Below are positions 22,170 to 33,179 of a stretch of 64,000 nt of DNA, piece by piece (the stretch's first letter is position 1; every line of letters starts with the position of its first letter). Position numbers and translations under genes: made by a program. The notes beneath the pieces are model-generated. The model made no database searches and was not told where the DNA came from. It saw nothing but the letters and a program-made list of their open reading frames with translations. This stretch comes from Schizochytrium sp. TIO01. Its lineage: Eukaryota > Sar > Bigyra > Thraustochytrida > Thraustochytriidae. The stretch is taken from positions 7,150,668 through 7,214,667 of the forward strand of contig SMSO01000032.1 of NCBI GenBank assembly GCA_004764695.1. The letters run 5' to 3'.

Positions 22170-22574
22170 CGATCACAAAGTTAGCTTGTTCCCATATCGC
22201 GCATCAACAATGTCCACAACCCTTTTGTGAATTCCCTGCAGCCTCCACATCTCTCAGCCCTTGTGTATGCATGTGCTGGCAATGTCCTTGCCCCTCGAGC
22301 CAGCATATAACACGCACGGAGGGATGAGCGCCGTGGTAAATTGTGAATTCATTCCTTTAGCTTCGAATTAGCGCATTCTCTATCTCTCCATCCATCTTGA
22401 GGCTTTGGTAACGAGGAGCTGTTCTGTTCATTTCGTCTAATTCCGCCATCCAGCACACCAACAAAGAAGCAAGCACTCGAGAGGCCCGCCCAAGCTGCAA
22501 ATCTCGCACCAGAGGTGGCTTTTATTGGCGCTCCGCATAAATTGTCGCAGGGCTTTTGGCGTTTTGCGAACCGT

Positions 22575-22609
22575 GGATGGGATGGAATGGAATGGAATGG
22601 AGCGGAATG
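22575..22609. repeat. GGAAT-rich tandem tract
   Basis: Imperfect pentamer copies of GGAAT/GGGAT occur in non-coding DNA. The likeness to vertebrate satellite pentamers is presumably coincidental. Confidence 0.75.
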
Positions 22610-23531
22610 TTTGTACCTCCGTCAATCCCTCATGAACTGCATAAACTCCTAGCGTTTAGGCTATCTGGGGGTAGCGCGAAGTAAAACTCAGAGAACACGA
22701 GTAGAAATAAGGAACAAATAAGATTAAAAGCGAGAGCAAGGAAAGCAAAGCCGAGACCTCGAGGGGTCCTAACGGGGCCGTGGGTCGACCTTCCTCTCGC
22801 AAGCTCCGCTCTTCTGCGGCGCAGAGGCGTCGCCAGAAAGACGCCTGTCTCGCGTGCCTGGCCGTCTGCCTCGGAACCTTGGGTCCGCCTTTCTTGCGCC
22901 GTCTGTACTGCTGTTGATTGCGTCGTCCCTACCGCGCTTCTCCATTTGCCGACGTCCTCGTTCCGTAGTCCATCTCCTCGAGACTGCGCAGCTTCTCCGC
23001 ACTGATTGTTTTTTGGCTAGCTGCTGGCACAGCTGTGAAGGGGGATCGTGATACCACTACGTGCTCGCGAGCCTCAATAAACGAGAATCATCAATATAGA
23101 GAGGTACAAAAGTGTATATATATACAATATATACAGAACAGAGGCACGTATTTTCGAAGGTTTTCCTGGGCGCTGTAGTGGATTTCTGAGCATTTTACAA
23201 GTTTCCTACTCCTCGACATCAGCAGACAAAGCTCAAAGGAAAGAGTTGACTCAGGTTCAGATCTGCTGGGCTGGTGTTGTAGAAAGTCTGGGCGAAACAT
23301 TTATAACTAGACGCGTGGCGGGCTCTTCGAGATCGCTTCAGTCCGTTGCAGCTTACAAGACCTTGTAATTTCTCTGCTGGTCTTTAATTGTTGCTGCTCT
23401 GGAGCTGAGGATCATTCAATAACGTCTGTCGAGAAGTGGAATCTCAAATTTTAGGATTTTAAATTTTGGGAGCGGACAAGACAACACTGTAAAAAGGGAT
23501 TACGAAAGGTTGCGGGCTGTAGTTTGATACG

Positions 23532-25415
23532 ATGAGCTCTCCATCTCGAGAAAAAGAAGGTCCCATGAAGAAAGACAGACCAACGTCTGATGAGGATCAT
23601 GCTGCAGATGACCATGACGAGGAGGATACGTATGATGATGCCGACCCAGGTGAGCGTATGATACAGAGTCGAGACACAAAGGGGCGAAAAGAAGGGGATG
23701 ATGAGGATGAAGAAGATGATGGAGGCGTGACTGGAACTGATGATGAGGGGACTTCTCCACAAAGCAAGTCACCCGTACGCCGACGGCCCTACTCTTATAG
23801 TGATCTCGGCTTTAGCAGCTGGGGCGAACGGCCTTTGCAGTGGGATGCCGGCACTTGTCTTGGTGTGGACTTTGGAGGCACATTATCCAAGATTGTGTTT
23901 TTTGAGCCCAAGGAAGTGCCAGGGTATGCGAGCCCCCTTGCAGAGTATTTGCTGAACAAGACAACATACGGTAATTCCGGCGTTCGTGATTCACATTTAT
24001 CATTTTTCTCAGACAAGCTTGGTGGGAGACTCCATTTTATCAACTTCGAGACGTCTCATACACATGGAGCTATAAAGGTGTTGAAGAACATGGGAGTACA
24101 CAACATCCGCCGTGTCCATGCTACTGGAGGTGGCGCATTCAAATTTAGCCAACTCATTAAAGATGAACTTGGTATTCGCCTTTTGAAGCAGGACGAACTG
24201 GAAACAGTTGTGCGTGGTATTATCTTCACCCTTCTTGAGCATCCAGATAGTGAGTGCTACTCGTATGAGCCCGATCTCGAAGGCCTCACTGAATCTGGCC
24301 AAAAGGGTCGCCACCATGGTGTATCGCACGACGCACTTTCTTATGAAATGCGTAAGGTTCCGCGGCCAATGCCTGTGTCTAAGGGATCATTTTTCCCACT
24401 TTTGGTGGTCAACATCGGTTCTGGTGTTTCAATCATCAATGTCACGTCCCCGACTACGTTCAAGCGTGTCAGTGGTACTGCCGTAGGAGGTGCTACATAC
24501 TATGGCTTGTGCAAGCTTCTCTGCCGATGCGACTCTTTTCAAGAGGCCATGGATCTTGCCGAGCTTGGCGATTCACGCGATGTAAACCTTACAGTGCAAG
24601 ATATCTATGGTGGATCCTACGACCAAGCAGGCCTTGGTGCGGAAGTCACCGCTTCCTTCTTTGGTAAAGCAGCTGCCGCACGAGGTCGCGTACGAACGAA
24701 GCGCAGTCGGAAGCGTCGTTATATTTCCTATCTAGAGCGCCTTGCACTTGTAATTCTCTCTCTTCTTACAGCAAATCTTCTCGTTGGAGCTTATGTGTCA
24801 ATCGGTTCTGGGGAATTCGGATTACGAGATATTGTGTTTATGCTCCTTCCCATCGGTATTGCATACCTCGTGTTCTGGTCGAATGAAGCCAAGTTAACTT
24901 CTTCTCATCCGCCAGATGATTTAGCGGTAATGGCAGGGCCCCTTCATGCAAAGCGAAACAGCGGAGACAAGGCAACTCTATTCGAAGAGGCAGATATTGC
25001 GCGCGCACTAGTAGTCATGGTTGCTCAGAATGTCACTCAGGTAGCTTTTTTGAATGCAAAGGTACACAAGTCGCAACGTGTTCTATTCACTGGTAATTTC
25101 TTGCGACACAACCGCATTGCCTTGCGTGCGCTTTCTTCAATGATGCAGTTATGGTCTCAAGGCAGTATCCAAGCTCTTTTCATGGAGCATGAAGGCTACT
25201 TCGGTGCAATTGGAGCTTTTCTGTATTCAATTGATAAAAATGCCCAACGCCATCCAGACGATGATACAGATGATCCAGCTGAATCTGTCACCAGTAGCGA
25301 GCCAAGTGATGATGAAATTGATGTCATTCAGGATCTCTTGTTCCGGGGCGGATTTCCACGTCGACGAACAACGCATATGGACAATTCAGAGGGCCACCAA
25401 ACTACAGCTCAGTAG
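23532..25415 (+). CDS. PANK: Type II pantothenate kinase with an internal membrane hairpin
   Basis: This 627-residue enzyme phosphorylates pantothenate, the first and usually limiting step of CoA synthesis. After an acidic, disordered N-terminus (1-100) comes the ASKHA nucleotide fold: phosphate 1 motif GVDFGGTLSKIVFFEP (111-126), HATGGGAFKF (196-205), the DELETVVRG segment (221-229) matching the family's DELDCLVKG catalytic region, NIGSGVSI (294-301), GTAVGGATYYGL (315-326), DIYGGSY (357-363), and a C-terminal GNFLRHN and FMEHEGYFGAIGAF (about 549-563). Between FFGK (about 376) and the FEEADIARALV helix (484) there is an insertion of about 100 residues absent from human PANK. It holds a poly-basic segment (about 384-397) and two hydrophobic spans (about 402-424 and 430-449). 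The enzyme is therefore probably anchored to a membrane. It is convergent with the Pumilio gene. Confidence 0.92.
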   Translation: MSSPSREKEGPMKKDRPTSDEDHAADDHDEEDTYDDADPGERMIQSRDTKGRKEGDDEDEEDDGGVTGTDDEGTSPQSKSPVRRRPYSYSDLGFSSWGERPLQWDAGTCLGVDFGGTLSKIVFFEPKEVPGYASPLAEYLLNKTTYGNSGVRDSHLSFFSDKLGGRLHFINFETSHTHGAIKVLKNMGVHNIRRVHATGGGAFKFSQLIKDELGIRLLKQDELETVVRGIIFTLLEHPDSECYSYEPDLEGLTESGQKGRHHGVSHDALSYEMRKVPRPMPVSKGSFFPLLVVNIGSGVSIINVTSPTTFKRVSGTAVGGATYYGLCKLLCRCDSFQEAMDLAELGDSRDVNLTVQDIYGGSYDQAGLGAEVTASFFGKAAAARGRVRTKRSRKRRYISYLERLALVILSLLTANLLVGAYVSIGSGEFGLRDIVFMLLPIGIAYLVFWSNEAKLTSSHPPDDLAVMAGPLHAKRNSGDKATLFEEADIARALVVMVAQNVTQVAFLNAKVHKSQRVLFTGNFLRHNRIALRALSSMMQLWSQGSIQALFMEHEGYFGAIGAFLYSIDKNAQRHPDDDTDDPAESVTSSEPSDDEIDVIQDLLFRGGFPRRRTTHMDNSEGHQTTAQ

Positions 25416-26260
25416 TCAAGTGGATTTAATCTTTATTGCATTTAGGATAAGGATAAACTGGAGAGTGGATGGTACGAGCAATAACAGCATGTTAATGGAA
25501 ATAGTGACAATTTGCTTTTTAATTTCATTATATATTTCTCCTTTATTTTTATTTATTAGTCTTGTCTTAACCGTTTGCTCTTTGCATGCTTGTTTGTATG
25601 ACTTTTTTTCGTAAACTTATCCTGGCCGTAATCATCTACATCAAGAAATGCTGATGTAATTGCTCAGGCTGTAAGATCTTTACAGATTACCCCAGGTGAT
25701 GTATGTTCGTCTATATGCCGTTTTCACAATTTCGAGCTCTCCAAATTTCACTTCCCGTAGTGACAGCTGTATCGTGGAGGGGAGCAAAGTTGTAGTAACG
25801 ACAATGGGAAGGGGGCTGGGTGAAAGTCGAAGCTGAGGGCGCGTCCATCGAAATGATGGGTGATGTGTTAACTAAATAAAACAGAGATATTGGTGGGGCA
25901 CATTTTCATAGTCAGCGCGCCATAAACTTTTTCGAATGGATAGTTCACAAGAGACAGCGTAGGTAGTAGTAGTAGTAGATAATAAAGACACAAACAGGCA
26001 TTCGGGAATTGTTGGAGTATATGTAAACAGTCTCGTGCATCTGGCTGCCAAGTAGAAAATGAGCACAAAGGGGCATCGACTTGTCAACTGCCAAAGTGAT
26101 GAAAAGGAAGAATGGGCACCAGAGAGAGATACAACTTTAAGTTGTAGCGAGACTGTAGTGGAAAGAAGCGAATGGTATTGAAAGGATATGGGGAGACTGA
26201 TAAGCAAAGCAAACGTCTCTCGGAGAAGACAACGTCGCACATGCGACGAGGGCTCTATGT
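25416..26260. other. Spacer between convergent genes
   Basis: This is the 3' flank of pantothenate kinase (plus) and Pumilio (minus). A short (GTA)n run lies near 25966-25979. No gene is recognised. Confidence 0.6.
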
Positions 26261-29200
26261 TCATTTGTTCACATGGTTCAAAATGTGGCGCCCGTACGTG
26301 AAGCGTGATAGCACAGCGTTGCGTGCATTAACTTCCTTGAAAAGACGCTCGCGCAAGGATCCCGTGGCCACTTCGTACGCCTTGGAAACTACAAAGTTTC
26401 CGTACGGATCTTTAGCAAGGTGCAAGATGATAGATCCATCAGACTCAGGTGGGTTTGGCTTGAGGCCGAGCTGTGCAGCATGAGCTCCATCTGCGTCGAG
26501 GATGGGAACAACAAGCGCTTCTAGCTGGGCCTCCGTTGCGCATTTAAGGGCCTTCTCGACCAGATGACTTCCAAACTTGTGTTTAGCAAGCTCGAGGACG
26601 TGCACAGCTACGACTCTTTGCAATTTATCCTGCTGGGCGGGAGTGCCATAAGCAAGAACGTGTCCAGCAGCAAATACACCATGCTGATCCCAGACAAGGG
26701 ATCCGTAGGAACTCTCGAGACTTTTCATAATTGTAGAAATGTACGAGGAGCGGTGTGTATCGCAGTCACCAAGCACCAAAAGCACAAGTCGTGAAGCATG
26801 TTGGTTTCTGCTCAAGGAGACCGTGTCTGCTGCAATGGCGTGCTCAAGACGAGTCATCAAGGCCTCATCCTCCTTATCAAGCTTAGGGCGAGGACGCACG
26901 GGACTGCTGCCTCGGCGGCTGCCACTACCATTGCTGCCGCCGGCGCGTCCTCCGCCTCGAGATTGACCTGCACCAGACCCGTTGCGCTGCGGTTTGTCAC
27001 CTCCGTTACGAACGAGCAGGTCGACAATGCGTTGGAGAACATGCGTCGCGTTTGCATCACAAGCTGTGCGACGAATGAGGTCGTCATCGGTACAAAGCTC
27101 CGCAACAAGATCTCGGCGCCACGCGGGGCTTGCGACTTCAAGAGCACGCTGCACGACACGCGTGCCGTATTGATCGAGAGACAGTGCAAGGACCTGACCC
27201 TTCATTTCTGCAAGAAGCTTTAGTCGTTGTTCTCCACTGCAGTGGACGAGAAGGTTCTGTACAACGTAATTAGCAAACACATCTTTCATGAGCTTTTGGA
27301 GATCCTGAGTTGCCTCCTCAATGAGAATGTCTCGGTCTTCGCTGGTGGCGCTCTCATTAAGGAACTGGATATGGCGGGAGCCATGACTATCGCATGCGAA
27401 CTCCACCACGTGGCCCTTGAGTTCCTGCACGGAGGGTCGAAATCCTGCGTGTTTGTGTTGCTGGAGCAAGGTGGAAAATGTTTTGCCATCGAAGCTGCTG
27501 CTATCAGATCCCTCATAAGATTCCGGAGACATCATCATATCAGATGAGCACTTGCTCCCAAGTTTCTGCTGGTGGTTTGGAGTGCTGGTGTTGTGTCCAT
27601 GCATGGCAGGATTCGAGGAAGTAATTCCACTGTTGCTGTTATGGCCTTGGTTGCGTGGGTTGCGACCATTACAGTTGTTGCCACCATTGTTGCTCTGGTT
27701 ACGACCTCCACGGCTGCCACGGGCACGCCCAGAGTTGCGGCTACCGCTTGAGTTGGTCGGAGACTGTGCACCACTGTTTGATCGAGTAGGAGGTACAGCA
27801 GTCTGGTGTTGCCCAGAGTTAGACGTTGGCGATCCGAGCCCCCCATTTGGCATGTGGTGTCCCATCATTGTTGGTGACATTTGAACCGGGCTTGGCGCAT
27901 GCTGAGGAGGTGCTGAGTAATAAAGGTTATTTGCAGCTGCTGCAGCAGCTATTCTCTGCTGCTCGAGCATGATGAGTCTTTGCTGTTCTTGCATTTGCAT
28001 CCACTGCATCATTACCTGACTCTGCATTGTCTGGATGGCGCGAAGCTGCTCCGCCGTTGCCATGGAGATGCCTGCCGGCACGTTAGCTCCCATGGGAAAA
28101 CCATACTGGCCTGCTCCGGGATATACCATACCCATCGGAAAAGCGCCGGGCATCCCGGCAGAAGTGGGTGCAGAGTTGAGCTGGCTGTAAGCCTGAGAAT
28201 CGTAATGCTGCGAATACATTGTGGGGTCATGCAATCCCATCATGTGCTGCGGCTCGCCGCCGCTCATTGGTGCCACAGAAGCTACATGCTGGCAGGGCTG
28301 CTGTTGCGAATATTGATGTTGTTGTTGTTGTTGTTGCTGCTGCTGGGGCTGAGAGTTACGATGGTTCGACTGTCTGCTCTGGGCATCAGATGCTTCGTTA
28401 TCGTGGCCACGCTGCGCTTGGGTTTGCGGAGACACTGTAGATGAGCGAGTGTCGATAGGGCCAGACTCAATGCCACTGGTTTGGTGCTCTCGAGAAGATC
28501 CCCGTTTGGTGAGCACTTTGTCGTGCGCTCTGCGGAGCGAGGCTTTGTCTTCGAGATCCCAGTCCAAGGATGATGATGAGGAGGAAGTGGTAGAAGCAGC
28601 GGACGAAGACTCATGCGAGGTCTTGCTTTCTAGAGGCAAACGAGGAGAAGCAGGAATTGCGGGAAGGCCTCCGAAGTTTCCGCCCAAAGACGAGAGTGAC
28701 AGAAACACAGCAGATTCCGAGGTAGCGCGTTGATGGCCACGAGCGTGGTGGTGACTAGCATGCGAGGGAGATGACGATGTTGAAGAAGAGTTGTGACTCG
28801 ATTCAGCACTGTCGAAGATCGTGGGCGGAAAGGCTTTGCGAAGAGTATTTTCAGAAGAGTGAAAAATAGAATCATCATGACTTCTCATGGGCTTGCCTGC
28901 GTCGTTGGCAGCAGCTGCGGCAGCTGCAATCGAATCAAGCGGGCCAGCAAATGTGACGCTACGGCGCTTAACGTAGTGAGATCGATCAGGTCCCGAATTG
29001 CCCAAGTGCGACTCTCCACCAAGTTCCGGAATTCGCTCATCTGCATCGTGAGGGCTGCTGTTGCCCATGTCGGGTTCTTCAACTGGCTCGCGTGACAAGA
29101 GCTGATCAGGGCGTGGATCATAAAATGAGCCTGAAGAAGGTGAAGACGCTGAAGATCCACCAAAGAGCATGGAAGGGTCTCCAACAGTGACCTTGAGATC

Positions 29201-29575
29201 ATCTGCAGCATAGCTGGGTGAATCAACAACAGGGTCGCTGAGCCAGTCAGAATAACTTTGAGACTTGAGTTCAAGACCCATAAGGCTTGTATGACGTGCA
29301 TGGCGGGTGGGCGGATGGGATGCAGGTGACTCTGCCGGCATAGCCAGGGCACTCATTGAAGATGTAGTCTGGTCTGCCTGGTCGAAGCCATCACGCAGCG
29401 CAGCGGCGACATCCAGCTCATCGAGCAGGTTCGGGAGGCCCATGTCATTCCATGTGGTCTGGTCCCAGGTCTTGCATTTCTTGCTGCGCTCTCTGGAGCT
29501 GCGGCTAAAGCCGGGAGGTACCACGGGGGTCGGCGCGTCGAATGCGCTACGCTCGCTTGCAGAATGCTCGTACAT
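26261..29575 (-). CDS. PUM: Pumilio-family (PUF) RNA-binding protein
   Basis: The 1104-residue product should bind mRNA 3' UTRs and repress translation or promote decay. Residues 1-700 are low-complexity: Ser-rich, a glutamine run near 410-430, Asn/Gly/Arg-rich near 610-660. The PUF domain covers about 700-1104 with eight repeats. Their RNA-facing cores read GSRHIQ, ANYVVQ, GTRVVQ, ATHVLQ, ASRLVL, GVFAAG, GSHLVE and GNFVVS. Repeats 1, 2 and 7 look close to canonical. Repeats 5, 6 and 8 have unusual residues at the base-contacting positions. An Arg/Gly/Ser-rich insertion of about 45 residues (about 855-902) separates repeats 4 and 5. The C-terminal half-repeat ends FTYGRHILNHVNK. ATG at 29575 is the first in frame. 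Confidence 0.92.
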   Translation of the reverse strand: MYEHSASERSAFDAPTPVVPPGFSRSSRERSKKCKTWDQTTWNDMGLPNLLDELDVAAALRDGFDQADQTTSSMSALAMPAESPASHPPTRHARHTSLMGLELKSQSYSDWLSDPVVDSPSYAADDLKVTVGDPSMLFGGSSASSPSSGSFYDPRPDQLLSREPVEEPDMGNSSPHDADERIPELGGESHLGNSGPDRSHYVKRRSVTFAGPLDSIAAAAAAANDAGKPMRSHDDSIFHSSENTLRKAFPPTIFDSAESSHNSSSTSSSPSHASHHHARGHQRATSESAVFLSLSSLGGNFGGLPAIPASPRLPLESKTSHESSSAASTTSSSSSSLDWDLEDKASLRRAHDKVLTKRGSSREHQTSGIESGPIDTRSSTVSPQTQAQRGHDNEASDAQSRQSNHRNSQPQQQQQQQQQHQYSQQQPCQHVASVAPMSGGEPQHMMGLHDPTMYSQHYDSQAYSQLNSAPTSAGMPGAFPMGMVYPGAGQYGFPMGANVPAGISMATAEQLRAIQTMQSQVMMQWMQMQEQQRLIMLEQQRIAAAAAANNLYYSAPPQHAPSPVQMSPTMMGHHMPNGGLGSPTSNSGQHQTAVPPTRSNSGAQSPTNSSGSRNSGRARGSRGGRNQSNNGGNNCNGRNPRNQGHNSNSGITSSNPAMHGHNTSTPNHQQKLGSKCSSDMMMSPESYEGSDSSSFDGKTFSTLLQQHKHAGFRPSVQELKGHVVEFACDSHGSRHIQFLNESATSEDRDILIEEATQDLQKLMKDVFANYVVQNLLVHCSGEQRLKLLAEMKGQVLALSLDQYGTRVVQRALEVASPAWRRDLVAELCTDDDLIRRTACDANATHVLQRIVDLLVRNGGDKPQRNGSGAGQSRGGGRAGGSNGSGSRRGSSPVRPRPKLDKEDEALMTRLEHAIAADTVSLSRNQHASRLVLLVLGDCDTHRSSYISTIMKSLESSYGSLVWDQHGVFAAGHVLAYGTPAQQDKLQRVVAVHVLELAKHKFGSHLVEKALKCATEAQLEALVVPILDADGAHAAQLGLKPNPPESDGSIILHLAKDPYGNFVVSKAYEVATGSLRERLFKEVNARNAVLSRFTYGRHILNHVNK
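28313..28345 (-). repeat. In-frame glutamine-coding trinucleotide repeat
   Basis: On the minus strand a CAA/CAG run codes a polyglutamine stretch within the disordered half of the Pumilio protein. Such runs often vary in length between strains. Confidence 0.8.
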
Positions 29576-30059
29576 ATTGATCAGCCTACGTTTAAATTAA
29601 GAATGCAGAGTCTATTCTTCAACGAATCACAGGACGTTTTAATCAATAAGATTATGATTGTCCGAATTTATTGTTCTTTTGTAAATCTGCCGTACTTGAG
29701 TAGAGTCCTATTGGAAAAGAAAGCTCAAGGAAACAAAGACCTCAAGCGTCTTCAGCCCCGCGATAAGCGTTCTTACTGACCGAGCAGATTCAACCCAGCA
29801 GTACTGCCAGACAAGAACCCACGAGGGATGGGAAGTACGACCCTGCAACCAAGACGAGTTTTACAGGTTTAAAGTATAGCGTAAGTCGAAGTGATTCTCA
29901 ACTCTGCAAATTGCATGAGCTACTGATCAAAGCGCCGTGTAACGAAAGGCAAACAAACAGTCACCTTCGCTACCGCAAACCTGGCCACGCAATGGCCCCC
30001 AGTTGCCCTGCGAGGATTCTTTGGCCTTTTCAACACGAGCCAAGTGGCCTGCGTCTCCT

Positions 30060-30123
30060 TCGATCGCTCAATCGTTGAGCGATCGATCGATCGATCAGTC
30101 TCCGTCGAGTGATCGATCGATCA
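30060..30123. repeat. GATC-rich palindrome cluster upstream of Pumilio
   Basis: A perfect 12-bp stem with a 3-base loop (TCGATCGCTCAA / TTGAGCGATCGA, 30060-30086) runs into four GATC units. A second perfect palindrome TGATCGATCGATCA follows at 30110-30123. It lies about 490 bp upstream of the Pumilio ATG, so a regulatory role is possible but unproven. Confidence 0.75.
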
Positions 30124-30468
30124 ATTCATGTTTGCTGGCGAAAGGCTGCTGGCGCGCGTGCCGCCAATAGCCTACTTACAGGCGCGTATTATCTACTTGC
30201 ATTTCCATTTGTTTCACTTGTGGCCCTCCATACACTGTCAACTATCCCATTTCTCGAGGGAGCTAAAGGCGCACACCCGGTGCCCTGGGCTGTTCAGCCG
30301 AAGGCCGCTGCTGGGGAGGTGTGCGCTCACCTGACAAGGTGTATCCGGAGGAAGACCTAAATAGTAAAGTGTGAGTACACACCAATGTCTGTTAAGGTCT
30401 GCACAGGAAAGTGCGCGACGCCTGGCGTGTTAACAGAAGAGACACTGAGAGGGGTTTTCCTTTAAATT

Positions 30469-30482
30469 CTCTCTCTCTCTCT
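30469..30482. repeat. (CT)n microsatellite
   Basis: A short CT dinucleotide run in non-coding DNA. Confidence 0.85.
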
Positions 30483-31522
30483 GCTTTATCTGTTCTTTGG
30501 AAAAGAGAAAAAGAAATACCAAAAGACTTTTTTGTCATTCCCCTTTTTTTTTAATTTAATGTTTTTTTTTGTGATGGTATGATAAGATCCGGTAGCTAAT
30601 GAATAAACTAGACAGGGAAAGAAAAAAAGAAAGAAAGAAAAAATACTTACAATCCTTTTCAGAATTACTAACAAAAGTTATTAATTAAAATATAAACTGC
30701 CCAGCACGATCAGTGATTAACATGAATCGAAGCGGGGAACTCTTTGGAAAGTCTATTATGCCAAATTTAGGTTTCTGCTCATCATTCACCCACGAATTGA
30801 GCTTCGACAGGTAAAACCACACTAGTTTTGAACAATCAAAAACTGAGGCTACGAACGCATGTCGCGGCTTGGCAAGTTAATCTCCTCCGCCATCGAGCTT
30901 TGATCTTCCTTTTCCAATCAGCGAAGCTGACAATTCACAATAACCTGATAAATAATTCCATCATGAAAGTACTCTTTCCAGCAAAAACAAACAAACAAAA
31001 ACAGAAAGCGAGGCCATGGAAGCAACGAGGTTAAGTAGTCGCGAAGGGATCACGAGTAGGCAGAGCAGACATTCAAGAATCGACGTGAATTATGCATGTC
31101 TTCTCCAGTTCTTTCTCTACGCCGTACTGCTGATGTCATGTCGCTCCTCAATTTCTTGCCTTTCTTTCGTTGGTATTTCTTTTTTTAAAGCTATCCATTG
31201 AGTTATACATATATATATTTATTTTTTTACTAAAACAGATGATGGTCTATTTCTGTGATAGTTTATTCATTCAGTTTGAGAAAAGCACTCCTCTCCTTTC
31301 TCCGTGCGACAGTTTCAGAGAGTCATCCGAAGATCATCACCACCAGAGTCTCAGTCGTCAGACCCAGCTTGAAACTTTTTAATAATTGGTAATGAATCGA
31401 CAAACAGCCAATCACCCGTGCCCATAGAGCGAGCAAACTACGTTATGCATTTCATTTCTTCCTGCCTTCCGTGATTCTGCATGGTTCACCAGTTTCCCGC
31501 AAACCATGTCCTCGAATTGAGC

Positions 31523-31570
31523 AATGAGTGAATGAGTGAATGAATGAATGAATGAATGAGTGAATGAATT
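31523..31570. repeat. (GAAT)n/(GAGT)n microsatellite
   Basis: About eleven 4-base units, mostly GAAT with GAGT variants. Confidence 0.85.
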
Positions 31571-32330
31571 GCGACCGCCTTCAAATTCCGCCTTTTTTCC
31601 TCGATTTCTTCCTACTGATTCCTCCTCAGTTTCTTTTGATTGAGTTTAATTAATTACTTCGTTCTTTCTGGCTCAATCTTTAGTCCTACTGCGAAGGTAG
31701 CTGTGGCTAGTAGCGCGACCGTAGTACAGTGCTACAGTGAGGCCGAAAGGGAGCGAAAGAAAGAGGAAGCAGTAACCCAGGAAATCTTTTCGCTTCTTCT
31801 TTGCTCGTCTCAGTCAGTCTCAAGGCTCGTGACCCTTACATGAAGAGTCCCTGTTTGTTTGGAGCCCTTCTTTATGCATCATTGCAGCGGTAGAAGTAAA
31901 AGGTAATAATCCAACTCACGCATTCTCATCTGTCCTTTTTCTTACAGCAAAAAGAATGAATGATCACTTGTCAGCTGTCATTTTCTTTTTCTTAAGTTAA
32001 TTTTAATTAAAATAACAATAATTACTACTAAAAGTTATTTAATTTTAATAAAAATGGTAAATAGGTAAATTTCATCGTCGAATGCTTCGAAGAAGTTGCT
32101 CATGATGATCGTAGCCGCCTCATCCATCGTCCTGGTCTCCTCGCGTATCAGCAAAGGATGCCTGAGATCTTCTCGGCATTCATTTTTCCTCTCGCCTGGC
32201 AAGAATACCTGCTATATGGCATGCCTGATCAGTCACTTGCTCAAATTCTGTCCAAGACTAACCTGTCACGACCCCCAATACCTCTCAAGGGGAAGAAACA
32301 CGTGAAGGCGGAGACAGAACAGAACGTATT

Positions 32331-32376
32331 AGAACAGAACAGACAGAACAGACAGAACAGACAGAACAGACAGTCA
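32331..32376. repeat. 9-bp tandem repeat (AGACAGAAC)n
   Basis: Nearly four perfect copies of a 9-bp unit occur at 32341-32373, with degenerate copies before. The units are contiguous and have no spacers, so this is not a CRISPR array. Confidence 0.85.
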
Positions 32377-33155
32377 GGTCAGAACGGCTGAAGGCGGCTG
32401 CTGGAAGCGCCACGGGTAGGCACGCGACTGACTCGCTCGCTGCAGCTCCTCCTCTCCACGCCCAGCAGAGCTTTTGACAACTGTCAATCGCTTCCCGTAT
32501 TCTGATCAATCAAGGCATGGGTCAATCAATCAATCGATCGATTAGATCAGTTCTGCGTCATTGAGATCAAGTCACTCCAAGATTGATCTTGCCGTTAATA
32601 AGAGATAGATTGATCAGATACATATACATACATTCATGGCATATACTTCGAAGTTCGAGGGTCTTTCCGCGTGTGTGAGTGAGTGTGCGCGCGTGAAGAT
32701 GTGATAAACTGCCCAAGTATCGATGAGCGATCGCTGCGACGGAGCCGAGGTCGGGAGAAGACGCAGGCACAGCTGAGCCAGCGAGGCCGCCTGTCGTGTC
32801 TTACGAACGCAACTCACATATTTTGTCACAAGTTAAGCAATGATTGGAATGGGATGAACAATCATGGAGATCGACCGTCATCTCTGTCAATTCGCTACAT
32901 TCATTCATTCCGGAGGACCTTGATTTGTCACGTGCCAGCCACTTCAAGCAAGCAGAACGAGGATAAGTCTGCCCTTGAAGAAGCAGGTCGCATCGTGCCG
33001 CTTGCACGCGCTCCCAGCCAAGGCGTGGGCTTTCAAAGTCCAACCCCATTACGATAAGCTCCGCAATCAATCTGGCTTCATGCGTGCAAGCGAACTGCGC
33101 TATCGGCTGGTCCCTTCTCCAATTTATTCAGGATTGGCCACGATCGATGCATGTG

Positions 33156-33179
33156 ATTCATTCATTCATTCATTCATTT
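33156..33179. repeat. (ATTC)n microsatellite
   Basis: Five to six ATTC units in non-coding DNA. Confidence 0.85.

Larger units (their letters stand above)
21471..23531. other. Bidirectional upstream region with microsatellites
   Basis: This 2-kb region lies between divergently transcribed genes (small helical protein, minus; pantothenate kinase, plus). It has a (TATG)n tract near 22118-22145 followed by alternating TACG/CTAC words, and a GGAAT-rich tract near 22575-22609. Open frames at 22769-23051 on both strands overlap and look fortuitous. Confidence 0.5.

Noticed and set aside
22575-22609. GGAAT repeats resembling vertebrate satellite pentamers
   Set aside because: Only a few imperfect copies are present, so convergence of a simple repeat is the simpler explanation.
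32331-32376. Short direct repeats that might suggest a CRISPR array
   Set aside because: The 9-bp units are contiguous with no spacers and the genome is eukaryotic. It is a minisatellite.
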